Shown piece after piece: positions 13,761 through 22,528 of a stretch of 52,564 bases of DNA (its first letter is position 1; every line of letters begins with the position of its first letter). The stretch is from DAMCAP01 sp964369265 (GTDB taxonomy: Bacteria > Bacillota > Clostridia > Oscillospirales > Ruminococcaceae). The notes under the pieces were generated by a model, which searched no databases, was not told the DNA's origin, and saw nothing but the letters and a program-made list of their open reading frames with translations. Position numbers and translations under genes: made by a program. The stretch spans positions 1 through 52,564 of the forward strand of contig CAYJEV010000003.1 of assembly GCA_964369265.1 (NCBI GenBank). The letters run 5' to 3'.

Positions 13761-16139
13761 CTATCCTCTTAGGTTACAGCCAAGCTGCTTAACGCTTTCT
13801 AGTATATTGTTCATTGCAGATTGCACTTCTGTATCGACTAAAGTTCTGTCTGCTGCTCTAAATGTAATAGCATAAGCAACGCTCTTAAACCCAGCCTCAA
13901 CTTGTGCACCTGTATATACATCAAAAAGCTCTATCTTCTCAACTAGCTCTCCACCAGCATTTGAAATTGCATTTTCAATATCTAAAACTGCAAGCTCTTT
14001 TTTACATAGTAGTGCAATATCTCTTGTGCTTGCTGGGAACTTTGGAAGAGGTCTATATACCTTTTCTCTGTTTCCAACACTAAACAGCTTGTTCATTCTA
14101 ATTTCGCCAGCATAAACTGCAGTTTCTATGTCGTAGTTTTTAGCAGTTAACGGATGGATTTCGCCAATTAACGCTACAACTTCTCCATCAACTAATATCT
14201 CTGCTGTTCTGCCTGGATGATAAGTTGGGTTATTCTTAACAGCATTTACTGCAAACTTCTTAACACCAAACACTTCTAATACTCTCTCAACTACACCCTT
14301 AATCACATAGAAATCAGTTCCCTCACCATACATGCCTAGTGTTACAACAAACTCCTCATTTGGAAGAGTTTCAGCAGAAGCAGTTGGATGGAACTCCTTT
14401 GCAATTTCAAAAAATCTAGCAGATTTGTTATTATTGTTTATGTTTCTAGCAACAACCTCAAGCATAGAAGGAATAGCAGTTGTTCTCATAATGCTAGTGT
14501 CTTCGCCTAGTGGATTTGTTATTACAACAGAATTTCTAAGCTCGCTATCTTGAGAAAGCCTAATCTTATCATAATATTTTGGAGAGATGAATGTGAAAGT
14601 GCTTATCTCATATAAACCAGCAGACACTAAAGTATCAGTAACAAGGCGTGAGTTAAGCTGTTCTTTGGTGTAACCGCCTTCGCTAGCACCTCTTAGTGGT
14701 GTCGTTGGGATTTTGTTATAGCCATAAAAACGAGCAATTTCCTCTGATAAATCTGCCCTATGATTTAAATCTGCTCTAAAGCTCGGGATTTTAACCATAT
14801 TGCCATTAACTTCGCAACCTATGCGTTCTAATATGCTAGCCATTTCTTCTTTTGTTAGCGAAATGCCAATAAAGTTATTTATCCATTCATGGTCAAGCTC
14901 AATTAGCTTTTCAGAATTATCTGCGTAGTTTACATCAATTGTTCCACCAACAACCTCGCCTGCCCCTAACATTTCAATTAGCTCACAAGCTCTGTTAATT
15001 GCATTTTCGCAGTTTTGTGGATCTAAACCTTTTTCAAATTTAGCGGAGCTTTCTGTTCTCATTCCAAGCTTTTTAGCTGTTACACGAACAGAGCTTCCCA
15101 AAAAGTTAGCAGACTCAAAAATGATAGTGTTTGTATCATCTACAATTGAAGAATACTCTCCGCCCATAACGCCAGCAACTGCTGTTGCTCTCTCTTTATC
15201 TGCAATAACAAGCATGTCTTCTGTTAAGTTTCTATCAACACCATCAAGAGTTTTGATAGTTTCATCTTTAACTGCATTTCTAACAATTATCTCGTTGCCA
15301 CGAACAAAACGACTATCAAATGCATGAAGTGGTTGTCCATATTCAAGCATTACATAGTTAGTTATATCAACGATGTTGTTAATTGGGCGAACGCCACAAG
15401 CACGAAGCCTCTCCCTCATCCATCTTGGAGATGGAGCAACCTTGATGTTCTTAACCATCTTAGCCATATATCTAGGGCATAGCTCTCTATTCTCTATAGT
15501 AACTTTTAAAATCTCGTTGATGTCGCCCTCATCGCCTTTTACAACAGGTGTGTGTGGCTTGAAAGATTTTCCATAAGTTGCAGCTGTTTCTCTAGCAAGC
15601 CCTAAAATGCTTAAACAATCAGGACGGTTTGAAGTTATCTCAAACTCATAAACTGTATCGTTAAGACCAATAACTTCCCTAATATCATCGCCCAGCTTGT
15701 ATTCTTCGTTTAAAATGAAGATACCATCTTCCTCAGCATATGGGAAATCTCCAATAGCAAGACCTAGCTCAGAAAGAGAGCAAAGCATTCCATAGCTCAT
15801 CTCGCCTCTTAGCGGAGCAGATTTAATTTCTTTGCCTCCTGGAAGCTTTGCGCCATCAAGCGCAACAGGCACTATATCGCCAACTTTTACATTCTTTGCC
15901 CCTGTTACAATAGTAACATTTTCAGCCTTACCAAGATTTAAAGAGCAGATAACAAGAGAATCAGCATTTGGATGAGGCTTAATATCAACAATCTCTCCAA
16001 CAACTACATTCTCAATCTCGCTTCCCTCTATTACATAGCCCTCAACCTTAGAGCCTGACATTGTTAAATCCTCAGAAAACTGCCTTGGAGCAACATTTAC
16101 ATCAACATACTCCTTTAGCCATCTTAATGAACAATTCAT
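13761..16139 (-). CDS. pheT: Phenylalanyl-tRNA synthetase beta subunit
   Basis: Beta subunit of the alpha2-beta2 class II synthetase charging tRNA-Phe. The 792-residue length is standard. Order: N-terminal tRNA-binding OB domain (about 40-150; VVGEIVDIKPHPNADSL, VTGAKNVKVGDIVPVA), B3/B4 editing domain (about 210-400, FEITSNRPDCLS just before it), B5 domain, catalytic-like core, and the C-terminal ferredoxin-fold anticodon-binding domain starting near RPLPKFPASTRDIALL. It follows pheS by 15 nt with a GGAGG-type site and is cotranscribed. Confidence 0.98.
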   Translation of the reverse strand: MNCSLRWLKEYVDVNVAPRQFSEDLTMSGSKVEGYVIEGSEIENVVVGEIVDIKPHPNADSLVICSLNLGKAENVTIVTGAKNVKVGDIVPVALDGAKLPGGKEIKSAPLRGEMSYGMLCSLSELGLAIGDFPYAEEDGIFILNEEYKLGDDIREVIGLNDTVYEFEITSNRPDCLSILGLARETAATYGKSFKPHTPVVKGDEGDINEILKVTIENRELCPRYMAKMVKNIKVAPSPRWMRERLRACGVRPINNIVDITNYVMLEYGQPLHAFDSRFVRGNEIIVRNAVKDETIKTLDGVDRNLTEDMLVIADKERATAVAGVMGGEYSSIVDDTNTIIFESANFLGSSVRVTAKKLGMRTESSAKFEKGLDPQNCENAINRACELIEMLGAGEVVGGTIDVNYADNSEKLIELDHEWINNFIGISLTKEEMASILERIGCEVNGNMVKIPSFRADLNHRADLSEEIARFYGYNKIPTTPLRGASEGGYTKEQLNSRLVTDTLVSAGLYEISTFTFISPKYYDKIRLSQDSELRNSVVITNPLGEDTSIMRTTAIPSMLEVVARNINNNNKSARFFEIAKEFHPTASAETLPNEEFVVTLGMYGEGTDFYVIKGVVERVLEVFGVKKFAVNAVKNNPTYHPGRTAEILVDGEVVALIGEIHPLTAKNYDIETAVYAGEIRMNKLFSVGNREKVYRPLPKFPASTRDIALLCKKELAVLDIENAISNAGGELVEKIELFDVYTGAQVEAGFKSVAYAITFRAADRTLVDTEVQSAMNNILESVKQLGCNLRG

Positions 16140-16154
16140 ACTGCATTTCCCTCC

Positions 16155-17174
16155 CTAATTAAACTGCTTTAAGAAACGAAGATCGTTTTCAAAAAGCATA
16201 CGTAAATCATCAATGTTATAGCGGCGCATAACGACTCTATCAAGACCTAAGCCGAATGCAAATCCGCTATACTCTTTTGAGTCAATTCCGCAAATCTCAA
16301 GAACTTTAGGATGCACCATTCCTGCTCCTAATATCTCAATCCAGCCCTCGCCCTTACAAACACGGCAGCCCTCGCCTTGGCAGCTAAAGCACATAATATC
16401 CATTTCAGCAGAAGGCTCTGTGAATGGGAAGTGGTGTGGTCTAAAGCGTGTTACAGTATCTTCGCCATATAATCTCTTTGCAAAAGTATCTAAAGTCCCT
16501 TTTAAATCAGACATACTAATGCCTTTATCGACAACCAATCCCTCAACTTGGTGGAATACAGGGGAATGTGTTGCATCAATCTCATCAGAACGATAAACCT
16601 TGCCAGGAGCAATAATTCTGATTGGAGGTTTTTGATTTTCCATTGTTCTAATCTGTACTGGGGAAGTTTGCGTTCTTAAAACGATATTATCTGAAATGTA
16701 AAATGTATCTTGTGTATCTCTTGCAGGATGGTTTTTAGGTATGTTTAAAGCCTCAAAGTTGTAGTAGTCTGTTTCAACTTCTGGGCCTTCTGCAACACTA
16801 AATCCCATTCCCAAAAATATCTCTTTAAGCTCATCTAAAACTATGCTAAACGGATGACGTCCTCCAAAAACAGGCTTAGTTCCAGGAATAGTAACATCTA
16901 TAACCTCATCAACTAATCTTTTCTCAAGCTCAAGCTCCTCTAGCTCTGTATCTTTTTTAGCAATAACTTCTTCTAAATACTCTCTAACAACATTAGCAAT
17001 TTGCCCAACTTCTTTTCTTTCTTCTGGGGAAAGCTTGCCCATGCCTTTTAATATATTACTAAGCTCGCCCTTTTTGCCAAGATATTTAACCCTTAGCTTT
17101 TCAAGCTCTGCCCTATCAGTTACTAAAAGTATCTCTCCTGATTCTTGCTTTATCCTATCTAGTGCCTCTTTCAT
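16155..17174 (-). CDS. pheS: Phenylalanyl-tRNA synthetase alpha subunit
   Basis: Catalytic alpha subunit, 339 residues. N-terminal coiled-coil (1-90), then the class II core: motif 1 region HPFSIVLDELKEIFLGMGF, GPEVETDYYNFEALNIP, motif 2 GKVYRSDEIDATHSPVFHQVEGL, and motif 3 FAFGLGLDRVVMRRY near the end. GGAAAGG before the ATG fits. First gene of pheS-pheT-yfbM. The short leader has no T-box sequence, unlike the trpB gene in this window, so control of this operon is probably by another route. Confidence 0.98.
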   Translation of the reverse strand: MKEALDRIKQESGEILLVTDRAELEKLRVKYLGKKGELSNILKGMGKLSPEERKEVGQIANVVREYLEEVIAKKDTELEELELEKRLVDEVIDVTIPGTKPVFGGRHPFSIVLDELKEIFLGMGFSVAEGPEVETDYYNFEALNIPKNHPARDTQDTFYISDNIVLRTQTSPVQIRTMENQKPPIRIIAPGKVYRSDEIDATHSPVFHQVEGLVVDKGISMSDLKGTLDTFAKRLYGEDTVTRFRPHHFPFTEPSAEMDIMCFSCQGEGCRVCKGEGWIEILGAGMVHPKVLEICGIDSKEYSGFAFGLGLDRVVMRRYNIDDLRMLFENDLRFLKQFN

Positions 17175-17242
17175 GTCATTTTTCCTTTCCTATTTGGATT
17201 ATAACCATTCTACATTATTAGTCCGAAAAATTATACTGCTTA

Positions 17243-17271
17243 ATTATATCACCCATTTATAAAAAAAACAA
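17243..17271 (-). promoter_or_regulatory. Sigma-A type promoter for pheST
   Basis: Minus strand: TTGTTT (17271-17266), 17-bp spacer, TATAAT (17248-17243). The leader is only about 60 nt. Confidence 0.7.
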
Positions 17272-17278
17272 TACTATC

Positions 17279-17714
17279 ATTTATTTTGTCGAGAATATTT
17301 TAGATAATTAAAGCAATTTATTTTGTCATAACTACTAAATCTATGGATAGTTAAATCTTTATTTTAATTTTCTTAAATAATTTAGGCTGTTAAAAATCTT
17401 GCCTATTCGTTTAAAAGGGTTAATAATTTGTTGAGAAAGAAGTTAAAAACTATAAAATTCTCACTTTAGTTAATAAAAACTGATTTTTTAACAATAATAT
17501 TTTGCACAAACTTTAAGAGATATTTTTATCTGTTTTTTATCTTCCTTAGAGATATTCACACTAAAATGCTAAATTTTTGTCAAGTTATGGTGCATTATGA
17601 TTATTCAACATTAGTCATGTTTAATATTAAAGGAAATAATGATTTATTTTGTCAAATTGTGTTATTTATTACCATATTTTTTACATAGCTTTATTTATTT
17701 TTATTTGATATACT
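17279..17714 (+). promoter_or_regulatory. Gene-free AT-rich region with Spo0A-box-like repeats before the DUF6514 gene
   Basis: The 580 bp between pheS and the DUF6514 gene hold no credible gene. ATTTATTTTGTC occurs three times (17279-17290, 17316-17327, 17642-17653). The sequences that follow give TGTCGAG (17287), TGTCATA (17324) and TGTCAAA (17650); TGTCAAG occurs at 17578. All resemble the Spo0A box TGTCGAA with one or two changes. A TATACT at 17709-17714 has no recognisable -35, as in many Spo0A-activated promoters. AT-rich background could produce some of these by chance. Confidence 0.35.
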
Positions 17715-17757
17715 TAAATCACAGCAAAGCAAGCTAAAAAATAAAAGGAGAATGATC

Positions 17758-18015
17758 ATGAAGCACAACGAAAATATTGCTGCCGCTTTCGCAAGTTACA
17801 ACTTAATTTGTAATGGCGAAAAACAACTAGAAGAAGCTACATATACCTCTTTTGGAATTGCATGCGAATGTAACTCTGAGGTGGTTGTTCTTGATGACAT
17901 AAGCTCTGATAAATCTTATGTTGAGAAGATTTGCACCACACTTAACAAATTCGAGGTTTCTGTTCTTCATTTTAGAGATGTTGTTGAAGACATCATTGCA
18001 AACCCAACAATCTAA
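17758..18015 (+). CDS. DUF6514 family small protein
   Basis: Soluble 85-residue protein. The pattern YTSFGIACECN, LDDISSDKSYVEKICTTLNKFEVSVLHFRDVVEDII matches the short clostridial DUF6514 family; no function is established. I prefer the ATG at 17758 over that at 17752, because GGAG (17747-17750) is 7 nt from the former and only 1 nt from the latter. It is a single-gene unit with a terminator behind it and an unusually long upstream region carrying Spo0A-box-like motifs, which suggests growth-phase or sporulation control (inference). Confidence 0.8.
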   Translation: MKHNENIAAAFASYNLICNGEKQLEEATYTSFGIACECNSEVVVLDDISSDKSYVEKICTTLNKFEVSVLHFRDVVEDIIANPTI

Positions 18016-18025
18016 TTAAATTGTA

Positions 18026-18056
18026 GAAAAGTCGCTCAATTTGGGCGACTTTTTCT
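18026..18056 (+). terminator. Terminator after the DUF6514 gene
   Basis: GAAAAGTCGC / GCGACTTTTTC hairpin with a TCAATTTGG loop and following T tract, right after the stop codon. Confidence 0.9.
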
Positions 18057-18076
18057 TTTGTCATACCAAGGTATTA

Positions 18077-18105
18077 TTGATTTTCAACTTTTTATATGAT
18101 ACAAT
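18077..18105 (+). promoter_or_regulatory. Sigma-A type promoter for the cobT operon
   Basis: TTGATT (18077-18082), 17-bp spacer, TACAAT (18100-18105). The leader is only about 30 nt, so there is no room for a cobalamin riboswitch between this promoter and cobT. Confidence 0.7.
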
Positions 18106-18141
18106 ATCTAATGCATGTATTTATAATTTTTGAGGTGTTTA

Positions 18142-19215
18142 ATGTTATATAATAAAAATATAGACTATAGTGATATTCTTAAAGGCTTTTTAAGCAAGAT
18201 CTATCACTTAGATAAAGAGAAAATCAAAGAAGGAAAACAAAGGTGGAACAGCATTGCTAAACCATTAAATGGTATGGGAGTTCTTGAGGAATATATCTCT
18301 AGAATATATGCTATAAATAATGCGGTAATAGATAAAAAAGCTGTTGTTGTTTTTTGTGCAGACAATGGCATTGTTGAAGAGAATATTTCTCAATCTGGAA
18401 ATGAAGTTACAGCTATTGTCGCAAAAAACATGATAAATTCCTGTTCTTCGGTTTGCTATATGGCGAGAGTTGCTAAATCTGATATAGTTGTTTATGATGT
18501 TGGAATGGCTGTTGATGTTGAAGGCACAATAAACAGAAAAACAAGATACTCAACAGCAAATTTTGCTAAAGAACACGCCATGACTAAAAATGAAGCTGTC
18601 TATGCAATTTTAGTGGGAATTGAGGCTGTGAGATTATTAAAAGAAGAGGGATATGGCATTGTAGCAACAGGAGAGATGGGAATTGGCAACACCACAACTA
18701 CTAGCGCTATTGTAACAGCTATATTTGAACTAGATGCTAGTTTAGTAGCTGGCAAAGGAGCTGGACTTTCTAAAGAGGGAATCGCCAGAAAAGCTGAGGT
18801 TATTAACAAGGCAATGAAACTTCACAAGCCTAATAAAAGTGATCCAATAGATATACTTTCTAAAGTTGGTGGATTTGATATTGCTGCAATTTGTGGTGTC
18901 TTTCTTGGAGGAATGATATATTCAATGCCTATTATTATAGATGGATTTATATCTTCGACTGCCGCTTTGCTTGCGACAATGTTTGATTGTAATGTAAGAG
19001 ATTATTTCTTTGCTTCCCATATTTCAGGGGAAAAAGGCGCTAAATTTGTCGCAGATAAGCTTGATATTACTCCACCACTTAATTTAAGCATGGCTCTAGG
19101 AGAAGGAACTGGAGCAGTTGCACTTATGCCTCTATTAGACATGGCAAATTCAGTTTATAGAAATATGGCGACTTTTGATGATGTTAACATTGAAAGCTAC
19201 AAACCATTTGGGTAG
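18142..19215 (+). CDS. cobT: Nicotinate-nucleotide--dimethylbenzimidazole phosphoribosyltransferase
   Basis: CobT moves phosphoribose from nicotinate mononucleotide to a lower-ligand base, forming alpha-ribazole phosphate for the cobalamin nucleotide loop. Family marks are VVFCADNGIVEENISQS near residue 75, EMGIGNTTTTSAI, GKGAGLS and the C-terminal ALGEGTGAVALMP, which carries the catalytic Glu. The 357-residue length is normal. The ATG at 18142 follows GAGGTG. First gene of cobT-cbiB-cobD. The sequence does not reveal which base is used. Confidence 0.95.
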   Translation: MLYNKNIDYSDILKGFLSKIYHLDKEKIKEGKQRWNSIAKPLNGMGVLEEYISRIYAINNAVIDKKAVVVFCADNGIVEENISQSGNEVTAIVAKNMINSCSSVCYMARVAKSDIVVYDVGMAVDVEGTINRKTRYSTANFAKEHAMTKNEAVYAILVGIEAVRLLKEEGYGIVATGEMGIGNTTTTSAIVTAIFELDASLVAGKGAGLSKEGIARKAEVINKAMKLHKPNKSDPIDILSKVGGFDIAAICGVFLGGMIYSMPIIIDGFISSTAALLATMFDCNVRDYFFASHISGEKGAKFVADKLDITPPLNLSMALGEGTGAVALMPLLDMANSVYRNMATFDDVNIESYKPFG

Positions 19216-19221
19216 TTAAAT

Positions 19222-20154
19222 ATGGAATATAGAATTTATGCTATCTTAATAGCTTTTGTTATTGATGCCATTATTGGCGATCCTCATTCATTCCCCCATC
19301 CAATTGTATTTATAGGAAAGTTAATTTCAAAATCAGAAAAACTAATTAGAAAAACTATTAAAAATGAACTTATTAGTGGTGCAATTCTAGTGGCTAATGT
19401 TTTATTTTTCACTGGAATTGTTCCCTTTTTTATGCTATACTTCACAAATGGTATTTTGAACTTTGCAATAACAATAATAATGTTTTGGCAAATCATTGCT
19501 GCAAAATCCCTATACACAGAGAGCATGAAGGTTAAAAAAGCATTAGAGCTAGAAGGATTAGAACAAGGCAGAGTTGCTTTGTCTATGATAGTCGGCAGAG
19601 ATACAAAAGAGCTTAGCAAAACTGCTGTTATTAAGGCAACTGTTGAAACTATTGCAGAAAACACAACTGACGGTGTGGTTGCGCCTTTAATTTACTGCCT
19701 ATTTTTCGGTCCAGCTGGTGGATTTATATACAAAGCAATCAACACTATGGATTCAATGGTAGGCTATAAAAATGAGAAGTACATTCTTTTTGGCAGATGT
19801 GCAGCAAAGCTTGACGATGTTGTCAACTTTATCCCTGCAAGAATTTCTGCTATACTAATGATTTGGGCATCATTTTTGTTGGGGTTTAATGCAAAAAATG
19901 CTATATCAGTTTTTTTTAGAGATAGAAATAAACATTCAAGTCCTAATGCTGGGCAAACTGAATCAGTTGTTGCTGGCGCTTTAGGAATAGAGCTTCTAGG
20001 GGATGCTTATTATGGTGAAGTGCTTTTCAAAAAGCAGAGCATCGGAAATAAGCTTAGGGAAATTCGTGTTGATGATATACTTCTAACAAATAGAATAATG
20101 TACCTTAGTTCCATGCTGCTAATGCTATTATTCTCTATACCAATTATACTATAA
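19222..20154 (+). CDS. cbiB: Adenosylcobinamide-phosphate synthase (CbiB/CobD)
   Basis: Membrane enzyme joining adenosylcobyric acid to aminopropanol phosphate. 310 residues with several membrane helices; N-terminal signature DAIIGDPHSFPHPIVFIGKL and the internal ETIAENTTDGVVAPLIYCLFFGPAGG, NTMDSMVGYKNEKY and HSSPNAGQTESVVAGALGI are characteristic of the family. It starts 6 nt after cobT with a weak ribosome binding site, suggesting coupling. Together with the next gene it supplies and attaches the aminopropanol arm. Confidence 0.96.
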   Translation: MEYRIYAILIAFVIDAIIGDPHSFPHPIVFIGKLISKSEKLIRKTIKNELISGAILVANVLFFTGIVPFFMLYFTNGILNFAITIIMFWQIIAAKSLYTESMKVKKALELEGLEQGRVALSMIVGRDTKELSKTAVIKATVETIAENTTDGVVAPLIYCLFFGPAGGFIYKAINTMDSMVGYKNEKYILFGRCAAKLDDVVNFIPARISAILMIWASFLLGFNAKNAISVFFRDRNKHSSPNAGQTESVVAGALGIELLGDAYYGEVLFKKQSIGNKLREIRVDDILLTNRIMYLSSMLLMLLFSIPIIL

Positions 20155-20190
20155 AATTTTGAAACTTTTCAAAGAACGGAGCATTTTCAC

Positions 20191-21228
20191 ATGTTAATTA
20201 GAGCTAAGAACCCACATGGCGGAGATATCTATAGTACACCAATAATGTATGATTTTTCTGCCAATATCTCCCCTCTAGGCACTCCAGAGCTTGTTAAAAC
20301 TGCAATAAGAAAGTCTGCTGACTATATATCTGCCTATCCAGACCCTTATTGTCGTGAGCTTAGGACAGCAATTTCAAAAAAGCACTCAATTCCTTCTGAC
20401 TATATAATATGCTCTTCTGGTGCAGCTGAGCTAATTTTTAATTTCGCTGCTGCAATAAAACCACGAAGGGCTTTAATTGTTTCCCCAACCTTTTCAGAAT
20501 ATAAGGATGCTCTTTTTTCTGTTGGTTGTGTTTGTGAAAGCTACATGCTTAAAGAAGAAACCAACTTTAATTTAACTATAGACTTATTAAGCAAGATTGA
20601 TAAGTCTATTGATTTAGTAGTTATATGTAATCCAAACAATCCAACATCTCGTCTTTATAGCAAGGTTTTGATGGAGAATATCTCCTCTTGCTGCCTTGAG
20701 AATAATGTTTCGCTTTTTGTTGATGAATGCTTTATGGATTTGACAGGCAAAGAAGAAAACTCACTAATCTCTTTAATCGAAACTAATAAAAAGCTTTTTA
20801 TATTAAAGGCATTTACCAAAAGCTATGGTCTTGCTGGGGTAAGGCTTGGATATGGCATTAGTTCAGATAGCCAATTATTAGAGCGAATTTCTGAAATGAC
20901 ACAACCTTGGAATGTTTCAACCGTTGCTCAAATGGCTGGGGTTGCCGCTTTAAGCTCAGAAGGCCATATATCACAAAACATCAGTATAATAAACGAAGAG
21001 CGCCCAAAACTAATGGACGCTCTAATTAAAATTGGTTGTACGGTTTTTGATAGCGAGGCTAATTTCATTTTATTTAAATCAGATACAAACATATATAATA
21101 AACTTATGAATGAGGGTATCCAAATTAGAAGATGCGGAAATTTTGAGGGTTTAAATGATAGCTTTTATAGGATTGCTATTAAATCTAAGGTTGAAAATGC
21201 TGCTCTTATTGAGGCGCTTGCTCGTTAA
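20191..21228 (+). CDS. cobD: PLP-dependent threonine-phosphate decarboxylase (CobD/CobC-like)
   Basis: Fold type I aminotransferase-like enzyme of 345 residues. HGGDIY near the N-terminus and DFSANISPLG are diagnostic of L-threonine O-3-phosphate decarboxylases in cobalamin gene clusters, as against HisC. NPNNPT and the Schiff-base lysine in AFTKSYGLAGVRLGYG are present. It makes (R)-1-aminopropan-2-ol phosphate for CbiB, the preceding gene, which supports this call over histidinol-phosphate aminotransferase. GGAG precedes the ATG. Its last 23 nt overlap the 3' end of spoVG on the other strand. Confidence 0.88.
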   Translation: MLIRAKNPHGGDIYSTPIMYDFSANISPLGTPELVKTAIRKSADYISAYPDPYCRELRTAISKKHSIPSDYIICSSGAAELIFNFAAAIKPRRALIVSPTFSEYKDALFSVGCVCESYMLKEETNFNLTIDLLSKIDKSIDLVVICNPNNPTSRLYSKVLMENISSCCLENNVSLFVDECFMDLTGKEENSLISLIETNKKLFILKAFTKSYGLAGVRLGYGISSDSQLLERISEMTQPWNVSTVAQMAGVAALSSEGHISQNISIINEERPKLMDALIKIGCTVFDSEANFILFKSDTNIYNKLMNEGIQIRRCGNFEGLNDSFYRIAIKSKVENAALIEALAR

Positions 21229-21484
21229 ACTGAACGACAGCGTTAAATTCGTCTAGTATTGCAGTTTCTAGTTTATCTCGTGCTGGCTTTGAGATAGGAT
21301 GGCAGATATCACGAAACACACCTTTGTCATCTTTTCTGCTAGGCATAGCGACAAATAACCTATCGCTTCCCTCTATGATTTTTATGTCGTGAATTGCAAT
21401 GTCATTATCAATTGTCACAGATACTAACGCCCTTAAAGTATTCTCTGGATATACAGCCCTTATTTTTACATCTGTTATATTCAT
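21206..21484 (-). CDS. spoVG: Septation/regulatory protein SpoVG
   Basis: Small nucleic-acid-binding regulator, 92 residues. MNITDVKIRAVY, the middle SDRLFVAMPSRK and DICHPISKPARDKLETAILDEF are the SpoVG signature; full length. An AGGAGG site precedes the ATG. Convergent with cobD, overlapping its coding end by 23 nt, so there is no room for a terminator between them. SpoVG affects cell division, sporulation and RNA binding in other Bacillota. Its upstream region is partly duplicated about 2.2 kb away. Confidence 0.97.
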   Translation of the reverse strand: MNITDVKIRAVYPENTLRALVSVTIDNDIAIHDIKIIEGSDRLFVAMPSRKDDKGVFRDICHPISKPARDKLETAILDEFNAVVQFNEQAPQ

Positions 21485-21489
21485 GCCTT

Positions 21490-21612
21490 CCTCCTCATTT
21501 ATTTTGTTACTTTAATTATAGGCAGTTTTGCTTTTTATATTCATTTTATTAGAATAACTTTTGTAAAAGCTTAGTAATCTGTTAATTATATCTTCACTAG
21601 AAATCAATTAAA
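21490..21612. repeat. Direct repeat copy A (spoVG promoter region)
   Basis: About 120 bp upstream of spoVG match 23658-23777 in the same orientation, roughly three quarters identical by eye. Shared blocks include TCCTCATTT(A/G)TTTTGTT, AGGCAGTTT, ATATTCATTTT(A/G)TTAG and TAACTTTTGTAAAA. Copies A and B flank the two membrane-protein genes. Confidence 0.75.
21515..21543 (-). promoter_or_regulatory. Probable spoVG promoter
   Basis: Minus strand: TATAAT at 21520-21515 with a poor -35 region (TGAATA, 17 bp upstream). AAATGAATAT could alternatively serve as a sigma-H type -10, as spoVG is sigma-H dependent in Bacillus, but no good AGGA-type -35 is seen. The rest of the 308-bp gap holds copy A of the repeat and no gene. 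Confidence 0.45.
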
Positions 21613-21792
21613 GGGGAATGTGTTTTAACATAAAATTTCATTAGCAACATCTAACACCTCCTTATTATTTCTTTCATTTACTCACCTATTTTTCCAATCA
21701 ATCTTCACTTTTCACTTTATTTATGTTATTATTTAGATGAAATTATTTTGCTTAATTAGAGTATATTTTTAAAACAAGAGGAGAAGTTTTTT

Positions 21793-22518
21793 ATGAGCGA
21801 AACAAAGAGAACGAAATTCAACAAATTCTCTGTGATTATTATTGGAGTTGTTTTTTTAGTGCTATCAATAGGTGCGTTTAAAGATCAAGTTTTATTTTGG
21901 ATAAACAAATCGGAAGAAAGCACTATACCAATAGCTGAGATATCATCAACTATTGAACAAGGCGATATCATTTCTTTTAGTGGGGATTTTAATAATGTGA
22001 ATGTTGATGCATTTGTTAACGTTGATGATGTTTTAGTCGGAAATATTTTAGAAACAGGGCTTTTTAACACTACCTTTACATTTTCATCCAATGATAATGA
22101 TATATTGTACTTAAAGTCTAATGGCGAAACAGTAAAAGAAGATGCAGGAGGTATCCCTTATACTGCATATGATATGAACGACAGTACACTTGGTTACAGC
22201 GAAGAAATGCTTGATGTTATTTATGATGGCTCAAGAAAATATGTTACTTTCTTTTATGATAATAACAAGGAAATTATGCCATATTATATCCTCCCAACCG
22301 AAGGCGAAGGGCTTCTTGATGATAATACATACAGCCTTGTTAGTGATGCAGGGGAAGTATTATTCGACATTGGCTATAGCCTTGACTATTCAAATGGTTT
22401 ATATACTATTTATTTCGTTAGAAAAAATGATTTTCATATGCCTATACAAGATATTATAATGATGTTTTGTACTGTTCAAAAAGAGATTCGCAGAAATGAA
22501 TCTCATAATTTAAATTAA
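21793..22518 (+). CDS. Hypothetical single-pass membrane protein
   Basis: Unrecognised protein of 241 residues. A basic N-terminus (KRTKFNK) and one hydrophobic helix (about 13-32) anchor an extracytoplasmic domain of about 205 residues rich in Asp, Asn, Tyr and Phe that looks beta-rich, including GDIISFSGDFNNVNVDAFVNVDD. It ends without a second membrane helix. GAGGAG precedes the ATG. The stop is 10 nt before the next membrane-protein gene, so the two form an operon lying between copies A and B of the repeat. Confidence 0.7.
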   Translation: MSETKRTKFNKFSVIIIGVVFLVLSIGAFKDQVLFWINKSEESTIPIAEISSTIEQGDIISFSGDFNNVNVDAFVNVDDVLVGNILETGLFNTTFTFSSNDNDILYLKSNGETVKEDAGGIPYTAYDMNDSTLGYSEEMLDVIYDGSRKYVTFFYDNNKEIMPYYILPTEGEGLLDDNTYSLVSDAGEVLFDIGYSLDYSNGLYTIYFVRKNDFHMPIQDIIMMFCTVQKEIRRNESHNLN

Positions 22519-22528
22519 GGGGGTTTGT

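Noticed and set aside
17175..17281. A T-box in front of pheST, common in Bacillota.
   Set aside because: The leader is only about 60 nt from the promoter and lacks the GGTGGNACCGC sequence.
18016..18141. Cobalamin riboswitch before cobT.
   Set aside because: Only about 30 nt of leader lie between promoter and start, and no B12-box was seen.
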